NCBI RefSeq assembly: GCF_015207755.1
Contig: NZ_JADEWH010000005.1
Coordinates: 186,001-250,000, forward strand
DNA: 64,000 bases
Direction of reading: 5' to 3'
From: Nodularia sp. LEGE 06071
GTDB taxonomy: Bacteria > Cyanobacteriota > Cyanobacteriia > Cyanobacteriales > Nostocaceae
Numbering within the stretch: the first letter of the stretch is position 1; each line of letters opens with the position of its first letter. The position numbers were made by a program, and so were the translations under genes. This document shows, one piece after another, positions 42,349-52,568 of this stretch. Below the pieces are notes generated by a model. The model was not told where the DNA came from. It did not search any database and saw nothing but the letters and a program-made list of their open reading frames with translations.

Positions 42349-43563
42349 CTAAACAGGATCTTGTAACTCCGCCGTGCGGACTGAAAGCAGCTGTATCTGA
42401 TTACCCCGTTGCACTTTCACATTTAACAACTGACCCAGGCGACTGTTGTCTACAAGGTTCTGTAATTTATCAGCACTGGTGACGGGTTCACGGTCAATTT
42501 GCACAATCACATCGCCACGTCGCACACCCGCATTCGCAGCTGGGGAATTAGGTATAACCCGCATCACCAAAACCCCATTAATTTCTGGTATTTGAATGGG
42601 AGAGTTGGGGTCAGTATTATTCTGCTTTGCTAATTCGGGCGTTAAAGTTACCATTTGCACACCTAAATAAGGGTGAATAACTTTGCCGTCACGTTGCAAT
42701 TGCAAGGCGATCGCTTTAGCCTTATCAATAGGAATCGCAAAACCAATACCCATCGCGTCCGGACGAATAGCTGTATTAATCCCAATTACTTCGCCCCGTT
42801 CATTCAATAGTGGACCCCCGGAGTTACCAGGATTAATCGCCGCATCGGTTTGAATAAAGTCCAAGCGTTTGTCAGCAATTCCCACTTGGGCGCTGGAACG
42901 TTTGAGGGTGCTAACAATTCCCAAAGTTACGGTATTATCAAATCCTAAAGGATTACCCACTGCGATCGCCCAGTCTCCCACTTGTACTGCATCAGAAGAA
43001 CCCAAAGGCGCAACAGGTAAATCTTTATCAGGGTTAATCTTCACCACTGCTAAATCTGTGACTTCATCAATACCCTGAACTTTGCCTTCATAGGTGCGAC
43101 CATCTTTGAGGCGGACTGTGACTTTATCAGCTTTATCAACTACATGGGCGTTGGTCAACACCAGACCACCTTTGTCAATAATGAAACCCGAACCTAGACC
43201 ACGCAATTGTTCAGAAGGCAACTGTTGGGGAAAACCCTCACCAAAAAATCGCCGGAAGAATGGGTCTTCCATAAATGGGTCCATACGACGGGTAATAGTG
43301 CGTTCAGTGTCAATACGGACTACTGCCGTTCCCACACGATTTACAGCCGCTGTGACAAAGCTAGTGCTACCTATAGCCGCAGTTGCTGGTGATTGTCGGG
43401 CAATTACATCTAAGGCAGCAGTAGCAGTCTCAGCATCAGGTGCAGGTTCGGCTTGAGAGGGTAATACCTGCCAAGTGCTGACCGTTAGTGTAACGCCGAT
43501 AATTAGGGCTAACACATAAGCAGCAAATTGACGTATAGAACTTGATATTTGGGAGAATTGCAT
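42349..43563 (-). CDS. Deg/HtrA-type serine protease (HhoA/HhoB/HtrA)
   Basis: A 404-residue protein. An N-terminal helix (FAAYVLALIIGVTLTVSTWQVL) targets it to the periplasm or lumen. The trypsin-like domain carries the triad His140 (TNAHVVD), Asp170 (TDLAVVKI) and Ser248 (NPGNSGGPLL). A single PDZ domain follows (PYLGVQMVTLTPELAKQN ... AGVRRGDVIVQID). With one PDZ it matches the three cyanobacterial Deg proteases; which one cannot be decided from this sequence alone. The PVVRGL..GFI insertion before the His and the acidic PFMEDPFFRRFFGEGFP loop are typical of HtrA. It removes damaged proteins. Confidence 0.94.
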   Translation of the reverse strand: MQFSQISSSIRQFAAYVLALIIGVTLTVSTWQVLPSQAEPAPDAETATAALDVIARQSPATAAIGSTSFVTAAVNRVGTAVVRIDTERTITRRMDPFMEDPFFRRFFGEGFPQQLPSEQLRGLGSGFIIDKGGLVLTNAHVVDKADKVTVRLKDGRTYEGKVQGIDEVTDLAVVKINPDKDLPVAPLGSSDAVQVGDWAIAVGNPLGFDNTVTLGIVSTLKRSSAQVGIADKRLDFIQTDAAINPGNSGGPLLNERGEVIGINTAIRPDAMGIGFAIPIDKAKAIALQLQRDGKVIHPYLGVQMVTLTPELAKQNNTDPNSPIQIPEINGVLVMRVIPNSPAANAGVRRGDVIVQIDREPVTSADKLQNLVDNSRLGQLLNVKVQRGNQIQLLSVRTAELQDPV

Positions 43564-43853
43564 AATTACAACCTAATATGGCAGCCTAATTTTTGCCTAA
43601 AAATCTATTTACAGTTATTTTTACCGAATGGCAGATTATTCGTCATAAACTACCTATATCAAAATTAATAGAATATTTAACATCATAGCTATTATGGAGA
43701 TTCACCCTTTCTAGGTTCGGGTTCCACCCTTGAATCAGATTCTGACGATGACTTAAGCAAAGCGATCGCTAATTGGCAGAAATACTTTTTCCCTTACCAA
43801 TTATCCTCTAGGCTAGGATCTTAATAGTACCAGTGCTTTGGCAACATGAACTC

Positions 43854-44252
43854 ATGAACGGATCAAACCGATTAGCTAAAAAATCTGTGCCGGCATCCCA
43901 GGCAGGAGAAAACGCCCAGAATCATCATGTAGAAGACCAGAAAAATCATCCTCATGAGCCTGGAAAGTCGGTACATCCTCACGTTCATAGTGAAGAGTCA
44001 CTACGGAAAATTGTTAATCGACTATCTCGGATAGAAGGCCATGTTCGCGGCATTAAAACAATGGTGCAGCATGATAGCCCTTGTCCTGATGTTTTATTAC
44101 AAATTGCAGCTGTGCGAGGCGCTTTGGATAAAGTCGCGAGAATTGTTTTGGATCAACATTTAACTGAATGTATTGCTAGAGCTGCTCAAGAAGGCAATAT
44201 GGAAGTGGAAATTGAACAGTTAAAAGCTGCTTTAGATCGGTTTTTACCTTAA
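43854..44252 (+). CDS. CsoR/InrS-like metal-responsive repressor with His-rich N-terminus
   Basis: 132 residues from the ATG at 43854; an upstream GTG at 43833 is possible. The C-terminal 90 residues are a DUF156/CsoR helical domain: SLRKIVNRLSRIEGHVRGIKTMVQHDSPCPDVLLQIAAVRGALDKVARIVLDQHLTECI. Candidate metal ligands are Cys84, His109 and Cys113 (numbered from 43833), the C-H-C set of CsoR/InrS. The N-terminal 50 residues are rich in His (NHHVED, NHPHEP, HPHVHSEE), as in cyanobacterial InrS, the nickel sensor that represses the nrsD exporter. No exporter gene is adjacent, so the target is unknown. Its stop overlaps that of the convergent nagZ by a few bases. Confidence 0.88.
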   Translation: MNGSNRLAKKSVPASQAGENAQNHHVEDQKNHPHEPGKSVHPHVHSEESLRKIVNRLSRIEGHVRGIKTMVQHDSPCPDVLLQIAAVRGALDKVARIVLDQHLTECIARAAQEGNMEVEIEQLKAALDRFLP

Positions 44253-45352
44253 AATTCCCCACTCCCCTCAAAACAACAAGCGATCGCCAGTTCAGCGTGT
44301 TGCTGTAGGATATTTTTATCCAAAGCATAAATCTTATGCTGGGGAGTTACCGCCAGTAGGTTTTCAATTCTGTCTCTAGCTGCGGCCACAACTGATTCAT
44401 CCAGACTACCCCTGCTTAAAGAATCAGCAAAATCCTCAGCCATCTGATAAGTTCGTTCAATAGATAATGAATTAATATTCCGCGAGACAATAAACAAGTC
44501 ACAGCCAGCATCAAAAGCCTGCGCGACTGTCCCACTTTCGGTAAACATATCTGAGACAGCTTTCATATCGAGGTCGTCAGATACAACCACTCCTGCAAAA
44601 CCCAATTCTTCCCGGAGGATCTTTTTCAGGATAGCTGGGGAGAGTGTCGCCGGAAATTGCGGATCTATTTTGGGAAACAGGATATGCGCCGTCATGATTA
44701 AAGGAATTTGCTTTTCAATCAGCGCTTTAAACGGAATCAATTCCCGAAGCCGTAATTCTTCAAGGGTGAGATTGAGTACTGGTAATTCAAGATGAGAATC
44801 TTTGCTAGTGTCTCCATGTCCAGGAAAGTGTTTAGCACATCCTAAAATTCCCCCTTCCTCAAGTCCCCTATAGTATTCACACACACCTTCAGCAGTTGTT
44901 TCCGGGTTGCGACCAAAGGCACGCGGACCGATAATCGGATTTTGAGGATGGGAAAAAATATCTGCTACAGGTGACCAGGATAAATTTATTCCCAAAGATT
45001 TCAATTCCAAAGCTGTAGCTTTTGCGACTTCTCTTGCGTGGGATTTCCACAACAAAGCATAAGGAAATCGGGTAATTGGTAACGGTGTCCTAACTACTCG
45101 TCCCCCTTCGTGATCTAATGTCATAAACATTGAGTCACGTTCAGTATATTCTCTGATTTGCTCGTTGAGCTTCTGGAAGCTTTCTAGCCAAACTTCATAA
45201 GGGGTAGCATCCAGAAAGTTTTTAGCAAAATAAATTACCCCAACTGGTTTTAATTCACTCAGTGTACGTTTATCGTCATCACTTAACGAAGTACCTGAAA
45301 TACCAAGTATTAAGTGATGTCCAAAGCGCTCTAACTCTTGCGATACAGCCAT
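44249..45352 (-). CDS. nagZ: Glycoside hydrolase family 3, beta-N-acetylhexosaminidase (NagZ)
   Basis: A 367-residue protein of the short NagZ type (single-domain GH3). The signature KHFPGHGDTSKDSHLELPVL holds the conserved Lys-His and the His/Asp acid-base dyad of NagZ (GHGDT). LSWSPVADIF, RAFGRNPETTAEGVCEYYRGL, and LGFAGVVVSDDLDMKAVSDMF (nucleophile Asp in the SDDL motif) complete the pattern. NagZ removes N-acetylglucosamine from recycled peptidoglycan. The start is ATG at 45352. Confidence 0.93.
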   Translation of the reverse strand: MAVSQELERFGHHLILGISGTSLSDDDKRTLSELKPVGVIYFAKNFLDATPYEVWLESFQKLNEQIREYTERDSMFMTLDHEGGRVVRTPLPITRFPYALLWKSHAREVAKATALELKSLGINLSWSPVADIFSHPQNPIIGPRAFGRNPETTAEGVCEYYRGLEEGGILGCAKHFPGHGDTSKDSHLELPVLNLTLEELRLRELIPFKALIEKQIPLIMTAHILFPKIDPQFPATLSPAILKKILREELGFAGVVVSDDLDMKAVSDMFTESGTVAQAFDAGCDLFIVSRNINSLSIERTYQMAEDFADSLSRGSLDESVVAAARDRIENLLAVTPQHKIYALDKNILQQHAELAIACCFEGSGEF

Positions 45353-46012
45353 AATGCTTCACCTAGACTTGTCTAACCAACAACTGGGATTTTCAACTTT
45401 CAGGAAATAAAAATAGTACTTATACCAATTATTTGTGAGGCTGCATATTATTTTACCCCACCCCTTAGCCCGCAAAAATCCGGTTCCCTCCTCGCTTGCG
45501 CTACCGTGTACACACAAGTGATCGAATCGCCCCCTAACCCCCAATTATGGGGGAACAAGAATTTTCAAAGTCCCCCATTTTACCCCCAAATTTGGGGGTC
45601 ACGGGGGCAGGGGATTTAGGGGGCAAAACAGGCTCAAACGCAGACAGGCAGGACTTGTGTGTACACCGTAGCCTCGCTTGCGGGGAGGGTTAGAGAGAGG
45701 TTCTTTTTATGCATCTTTAATATAAAATTGGTATAATACCAATTTAAAAATCTTTGCCATGCCATAAAGCGGCTGTATGGGCTGACCTGATGATACTCCT
45801 ACTTATGTATCTGGAGTACATATTCACAAGAATGCGCTCATATGCTTGCTGTATAAAATTATATAAGTTTTGCTAGCCACGACATCGGCAATACACTGAT
45901 CCAAAACTCTGATGCAGTTATCCCGTGACTCCGACTTTTGATCAGCCTGGGAGTCTCAAAAAGGCACATTGTGGCAGCAAATTTAGATGGCTATTTCCAC
46001 TAGATTTAGCAA
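45353..46012. repeat. Nested repeat element in the nagZ-oxygenase intergenic region
   Basis: No gene. TATACCAATT (45421-45430) and AATTGGTATA (45726-45735) form an outer inverted pair. Inside it, CTACCGTGTACACACAAGTG (45501-45520) and GACTTGTGTGTACACCGTAG (45652-45671) form the inner 20-bp inverted pair, the same repeat as at 22729 and 25191-25568. Between them lies a 'GCCCCCTAACCCCCAATTATGGGGG' hairpin block (45530-45630) related to the 14.3-kb array. A near-perfect 21-bp palindrome AAATTGGTATAATACCAATTT sits at 45725-45745. The rest (45746-46012) shows nothing recognisable. Confidence 0.65.
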
Positions 46013-46864
46013 CTACCCACACTTGTTTATAGTATTATTTAATACTCGATTTTTATAAAAATGTGGCTTTTTAATTCCATGTTTAAAGATTTTACGCACC
46101 ATATTTCGTAAGCTAGCGTCTCCTCTCAACACGATATCTCTGAGATTCTGTTCGGGGCGACCTCGAAAAGAAGTAACATGATAGTACTTGTGTACATCAG
46201 CAGGTTTTGGCGAAAAATAGTAGTTAGATACACAACAGCGCTGACCATGATAATTAATGGGGCTAACGGAGTGCCAAGAAGTTTTATTAGTCACCATAAT
46301 AACTAGCCGATTGAACTTACTGTGAATAGTTCTACAAGGCTGCTTTAAATCTTGATCCCAAAGCTCTAAGTTACCGCCATAATTTTCTTGCCAATTGGGA
46401 GTTACATAGTACAGTAAATTCAACACACGATAGTTACTGATATCTTTATCATGGGAATTATCTAGATGGGGATTTAAAAAACAGCCATAATCCATGAGGC
46501 TAACACCACCAGCATAAAGGTATTCATCTGGCATCAATTGTTCCAATCCCGTTATTTCGGCAATCAGGTTCACTATTCTAGTATCCTGAAACGCATAGAT
46601 AATTTCTTCTAAGAGCGGGTCATACTTGTCTAATTGTATACCAACGTACTTATGTTCTCTCAGGTCTTTTAACTGCAATAAGTTTTTTTTATCGGGAAAT
46701 GCATGATATATTTTTAATACATCCTCTTCATTTAATAAATCATCTAAGTAACAGGTATTTATCCTGTTCTCGATCATAAATTGTTTTTTTAAAGCCGATT
46801 TAGATTGTTCAAGTTTATTTAAAATTTGCTCGGTATAATAACTTTTTGAAGTTTTGGTTAGCAT
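46013..46864 (-). CDS. 2-oxoglutarate/Fe(II)-dependent oxygenase (prolyl-4-hydroxylase-like)
   Basis: A 283-residue protein. The metal ligands are readable as the His-x-Asp ... His set: NPHLDNSHD (H133, D135) and TSWHSVSPI (H198), with R209 (GQRCCVSNYYF) in the position that binds 2-oxoglutarate. NYGGNLELWDQDLK and NRLVIMVTN are standard segments of the double-stranded beta-helix. Such oxygenases hydroxylate small molecules, peptides or polysaccharide sugars. It is divergently oriented from a methyltransferase gene that is followed by a glycosyltransferase, which suggests a cell-surface glycan function, but the substrate is unknown. Confidence 0.85.
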   Translation of the reverse strand: MLTKTSKSYYTEQILNKLEQSKSALKKQFMIENRINTCYLDDLLNEEDVLKIYHAFPDKKNLLQLKDLREHKYVGIQLDKYDPLLEEIIYAFQDTRIVNLIAEITGLEQLMPDEYLYAGGVSLMDYGCFLNPHLDNSHDKDISNYRVLNLLYYVTPNWQENYGGNLELWDQDLKQPCRTIHSKFNRLVIMVTNKTSWHSVSPINYHGQRCCVSNYYFSPKPADVHKYYHVTSFRGRPEQNLRDIVLRGDASLRNMVRKIFKHGIKKPHFYKNRVLNNTINKCG

Positions 46865-47155
46865 TTACAATTTTTTCCGGATCGAGTAAAAAAGATTTGA
46901 ATATAATATAGCATTTTTAGAAAAATGGTCTAACTGAAGACTAAAAAAATTTAAAATTATTACATAAGTCAGTTTTATTTCACAAAAAAAATAATTATTT
47001 GGGGATTTTTCCTGTTAAATTTATACTAAATTACGATAGGCAACGATAAATATACATAATTGTCCCGAAAATAATCGCTGCAACCAAAAGTAATTTGCTA
47101 TACTTCGTGCTATCAAAAAGCAAATAAGTAAATACACGCTTAAATAATTGACTAT

Positions 47156-48049
47156 ATGTTAAAAGAAGTGGATACAAATTGCTCTCAGTATTTTGCTCAA
47201 CCAAACAAAATTGATGGATGGGATGAAGATATTATTATTTGCCCTATTTTAAATCCCACCCCAGCTATCCAAGCCAACAGCTACTACTTTGGACATCCAG
47301 AATGGGGATTAAATTATTTTCAAGCCTGTCACAGAAATGAAAAGTTTGTAGAACTGTGGCAAGCTGTGATTGGTAGTTGGCAAGATAAAGTAGTGGTGGA
47401 TATCGGTTGTGGCCCAGGCAATGTCTATGCCTCTCTCAAAGAGTTTTGTGGTGAACCGCAGTTATTACTGGGTGTAGATGTTTCTCTCGGCGCACTGAAA
47501 ATGGCTCGCCAACTCGGATATACAGCAGTCCTAGCAGATGCTCAAAATCTACCTTTTGTTTCTGGGTTTGCTGATATTGTGATGCTTAATGCTAGCTTGC
47601 ATCATTGCGATGATATGCCAAAAGTTTTGCAAGAGGCAGCTAAATTGGTACGTCCTGGCGGGCTTTTAATTACAGATCACGATCCTCAAAAAAGTGCTTA
47701 TCAGTTTAAAGGTTTAGGTTCACTACTGTGGAAAATACGGTTACCAATTTATAAGTATATTAAACGTGGGGGACATTCTAGCTCAGAGGAGCAATTCTGG
47801 GGCTTGGCAACAGAGGTACATCACAAAGCGTTTGATGGTGTGACATCAGAGATGTTTGATCAAGTCTTAGAACCGATGGGCTTTAGAGTTAAGGTTTACC
47901 CCCATAACCATACTGTCGGTGCAGAAGCATTAAAGGGTAATTACGGTAAGCCTTTTTGGAAGTATCGTCTAGCTCAAAGACTATCAGGCATAGACCCCAA
48001 TTCTCTAGAAGCTGCATTGTCGTTGATGTGTGTTGCCACACGGTATTGA
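47156..48049 (+). CDS. Class I SAM-dependent methyltransferase
   Basis: A 297-residue protein. Residues about 75-190 hold the Rossmann methyltransferase core: KVVVDIGCGPGNVYASLKEF (motif I), LLLGVDVSLGALKMARQLG, AVLADAQNLPFVSGFADIVMLNASLHHCDD (motifs II-III), and LVRPGGLLITDHDPQ. The N-terminal 70 residues and the C-terminal 100 are family-specific. It faces away from the oxygenase gene (46013-46864), and the following glycosyltransferase gene converges on it. The substrate is unknown; the setting suggests a sugar or lipid of the cell surface. Confidence 0.85.
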   Translation: MLKEVDTNCSQYFAQPNKIDGWDEDIIICPILNPTPAIQANSYYFGHPEWGLNYFQACHRNEKFVELWQAVIGSWQDKVVVDIGCGPGNVYASLKEFCGEPQLLLGVDVSLGALKMARQLGYTAVLADAQNLPFVSGFADIVMLNASLHHCDDMPKVLQEAAKLVRPGGLLITDHDPQKSAYQFKGLGSLLWKIRLPIYKYIKRGGHSSSEEQFWGLATEVHHKAFDGVTSEMFDQVLEPMGFRVKVYPHNHTVGAEALKGNYGKPFWKYRLAQRLSGIDPNSLEAALSLMCVATRY

Positions 48050-48075
48050 TCCTAAAGATGGCTATGCTAGCTTTG

Positions 48076-48903
48076 TCATTGACGTTTTAATTTCTCTGCT
48101 TCAATGATCCGAATTGCCAGGATAGTCTCGGCTAAAACCCGATGAAATACGTAATACCAACCATGCCAACCATCGAAAATCCAGCCTTCGATGATCAAGC
48201 AATAGAGAAAGACCATCCCAGGAGCCAAGATTTTTTTTCTGCGGATACGATCAACCCAATCAAGTTCGTTGATGGGAGTTTCTAGTATTTTCTTGGCTTC
48301 AAGTACTGTATAACGTTCTTGTGACCATAACCAACGACTAAATGGTTTGCGATCGTCATGGTAGAGATAAGCAGATAGGACATCTGATTTACCAGTCAGT
48401 TGTAAAACTTGTGTATGTCCATCATCAATATAAATAGCTTTGCTTTTTTGAAATAGAACTTGACGAGGCGGGAGGATTCTGGTGTTACGCACGGGTTTGC
48501 CAAACACACAATACTTGAATCTGACAAAGTAGCCATCAATTTCTCCATCCATCGGTAAAGCGGCTATTTCCGAGATTAAATCATCTGTAACTATATAGTC
48601 TGCATCTAGAGAAAGCACCCAGGGAGATTTGACTTGTTCTAAGCCATAGTTCCATTGTTTACCGTGGGTATCAAATTCACGCTTAAATACCTGGACTTGT
48701 GAATAGGAGTGAAGAATTTCCAGGGTTGTATCCGTACTATAACTATCAATAACTATGATTTTTTTTGCCCAAGTGAGATGCTCAAGGGTGCGTCTAATAT
48801 TGGCCGCTTCATTATAAGTGAGAATCAGAGGAGTAATGTGTTCTAACATGGATACAATAATTTCATTAGAATTAGAGCAATTCTCTGTAGTAGGCGTTTG
48901 CAT
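48076..48903 (-). CDS. Family 2 glycosyltransferase
   Basis: A 275-residue GT-A fold glycosyltransferase. ITPLILTYNEAANIRRTLEHLTWAKKIIVIDSYSTDTTLEIL is the N-terminal nucleotide-binding part, and SLDADYIVTDDLISEIAAL contains the DxD-type metal motif (here DAD). Residues near the end (WLWSQERYTVLEAKKI and RKKILAPGMVFLYCLIIEGWIFDGWHGWYYVFHRVLAETILAIRIIEAEKL) contain a hydrophobic, membrane-associating stretch. The closest pattern is the lipopolysaccharide core-type glycosyltransferase group. It converges on the methyltransferase gene with a 26-bp gap. Confidence 0.88.
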   Translation of the reverse strand: MQTPTTENCSNSNEIIVSMLEHITPLILTYNEAANIRRTLEHLTWAKKIIVIDSYSTDTTLEILHSYSQVQVFKREFDTHGKQWNYGLEQVKSPWVLSLDADYIVTDDLISEIAALPMDGEIDGYFVRFKYCVFGKPVRNTRILPPRQVLFQKSKAIYIDDGHTQVLQLTGKSDVLSAYLYHDDRKPFSRWLWSQERYTVLEAKKILETPINELDWVDRIRRKKILAPGMVFLYCLIIEGWIFDGWHGWYYVFHRVLAETILAIRIIEAEKLKRQ

Positions 48904-50812
<1,909 letters not shown>

Positions 50813-50825
50813 TTCCCCTCCGCGC

Positions 50826-51728
50826 ATGAAAACGCTGGTCTCTGTAGACGAGTCCTACAAACTTTGTCGGCAACTTATAGCCAAGTATTCCGCGACTTTT
50901 TACCTAAGCACTTTGCTCCTGAGCGAAGAAAAACGTCCTGCCATTTGGGCGATTTACGCTTGGTGTCGCCGCACAGATGAACTGGTAGATGGCCCCGGAT
51001 GTGCCATGACTACGCCAGAAACCCTAGACTTATGGGAAGAGCAGCTCGAATCAATTTTTGCTGGACACCCAGTGGAAAATTATGACGTAGCTTTGGCTGA
51101 TACTGTTCGACGCTTTCCAATGGACATTCAGCCCTTCCGGGATATGATTGCTGGTCAGCAAATGGATTTATATCGTAGTCGCTATGAAACCTTTGAGGAT
51201 TTATACCTCTACTGTTACCGCGTCGCTGGTACTGTCGGCTTAATGTCAACGTCAGTCATGGGATTGGATGAAACCAGAAATACAGCCCCGTGGAACTGTC
51301 AACAACAGCACTATATGCCGACTGCTGAAGAAATTGCCTTGGGAATTGCCAAACAACTCACAAACATCCTCAGAGATGTAGGTGAAGATGCACAACGTGG
51401 GCGAATTTATATTCCTCTAGAGGATTTGGCACGATTTAATTACACCGAGCAAGATTTGTTGAAAGGTGTAGTAGATGACCGCTGGCGCTCCCTCATGCAA
51501 TTTCAAATTAACAGAGCCAGACAGTTTTATACTAAAGCCGAAAGAGGTATTACTTACCTATCAACTGATGCCCGTTGGCCTGTATGGGCGGCTCTCATGC
51601 ATTACAGTCGAATTTTAACCATAATTGAACGCAACGATTACAACGTGTTTACTCAACGTGCCTACGTACCCCAATGGCAAAAATTACTTTCTTTGCCAGT
51701 AGCGTGGATGCGATCTCAAGTGCTTTAA
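50826..51728 (+). CDS. crtB: Phytoene synthase
   Basis: 300 residues from the ATG at 50826, 13 bp after the crtP stop; an in-frame upstream start at 50796 would overlap crtP. The phytoene/squalene synthase motifs are intact: YLSTLLLSEEKRPAIWAIYAWCRRTDELVDG with the first Asp-rich motif (DELVD), YCYRVAGTVGLM, and QLTNILRDVGEDAQRGRIYIPLEDLARF with the second (DVGED). It condenses two geranylgeranyl diphosphates to phytoene, the substrate of CrtP. Co-transcription with crtP is conserved in cyanobacteria. Confidence 0.97.
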   Translation: MKTLVSVDESYKLCRQLIAKYSATFYLSTLLLSEEKRPAIWAIYAWCRRTDELVDGPGCAMTTPETLDLWEEQLESIFAGHPVENYDVALADTVRRFPMDIQPFRDMIAGQQMDLYRSRYETFEDLYLYCYRVAGTVGLMSTSVMGLDETRNTAPWNCQQQHYMPTAEEIALGIAKQLTNILRDVGEDAQRGRIYIPLEDLARFNYTEQDLLKGVVDDRWRSLMQFQINRARQFYTKAERGITYLSTDARWPVWAALMHYSRILTIIERNDYNVFTQRAYVPQWQKLLSLPVAWMRSQVL

Positions 51729-52239
51729 TCAGGTCAGTAGTCAGAATAATTCGTAATTCGTAAGTTTTGCACCCCATAAATAAATTGAGCAAAACCTGAA
51801 ACATTGACTGCATTTCGTTTTTATCCATTGATAAATTAAGTAGCTCTGTCTATGAATTACGAATTACGAATTATTTAATTAATTAGTCATTGGTCATTTG
51901 CCATTCGTGAGTGAGTGCAGTCTGATCCCAGGGGAATCAGCCAAGGGATTCATCGACCAGCTTTAGTCATCCATAAAGCCCGTGCGAGCATAGCTGCACT
52001 CAGGATTATGAGTTTTTCTGACATACCGAGTGGAATTATGCAGCCACTATGTTGCTTTGTTTCCCCCCGTTGTAGCCTGAGAACACTCCTAGATTTTGCC
52101 CTAGTTCCCACCACTTCCCTTGTGGACATGGTATTTCCAGGACTAATGACTGAGGACGAATGACTTGGCAAAGTGGTTTGATAATTGACAGTTGACTAAC
52201 TCAAAAAAGTCTGCTACTATTATTATCTGTAGCCCACCT
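51729..52239. repeat. Intergenic region with an 'AATTCGTAATTCGTAA' inverted repeat
   Basis: AATAATTCGTAATTCGTAA (51745-51763) pairs with its inverse TTACGAATTACGAATTATT (51857-51875), a 19-bp perfect stem around a 93-nt loop just downstream of crtB. Similar 'TAATTCGTAATT' words follow the DUF2157 gene (about 32093) and nirA (about 62079). A 249-bp frame at 51915-52163 has no protein-like features. No gene is seen here. Confidence 0.55.
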
Positions 52240-52331
52240 GGAGAGGTGGCTGAGTGGTCGAAAGCGACAGATTGCTAATCTGTTGTACGGCAGGTAACTC
52301 CGTACCGAGGGTTCGAATCCCTCCCTCTCCG
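52240..52331 (+). tRNA. tRNA-Ser(GCU)
   Basis: A 92-nt class II tRNA. The acceptor stem GGAGAGG (52240-52246) pairs with CCTCTCC (52324-52330), with G at 52331 as the discriminator base. The anticodon loop TTGCTAA is closed by ACAGA/TCTGT and has GCT at 52274-52276, reading AGC/AGU serine codons. A long variable arm (TACGGCAGGTAACTCCGTA) is present, as expected for serine, and GGTTCGAATCC is the T loop. No CCA is encoded. Confidence 0.97.
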
Positions 52332-52568
52332 TTTTGCTGAATTGAAACACAAGTCTTGAGTTTACTGTCTAGCCATAAATCAAGTTTAGCTAGAGTCAGT
52401 CTTACCAAGGTCAAATCAACCAACAAATATTGATGTGTTGGTAAACAGTTTTACTTCTCTGGGTAGATGTTATCATTTATCCTTTGGAGTCTGTTAAGAT
52501 GGGGCTAATTTAAAAACTTAGCTGGAATCTTAGTTTTAGGCTCCTATATCTGAGGAGTGGAATAAACT

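Noticed and set aside
25191-45671. CRISPR array from repeated 20-mers
   Set aside because: The copies are far apart, in inverted pairs, and without regular spacers; no cas genes are present.
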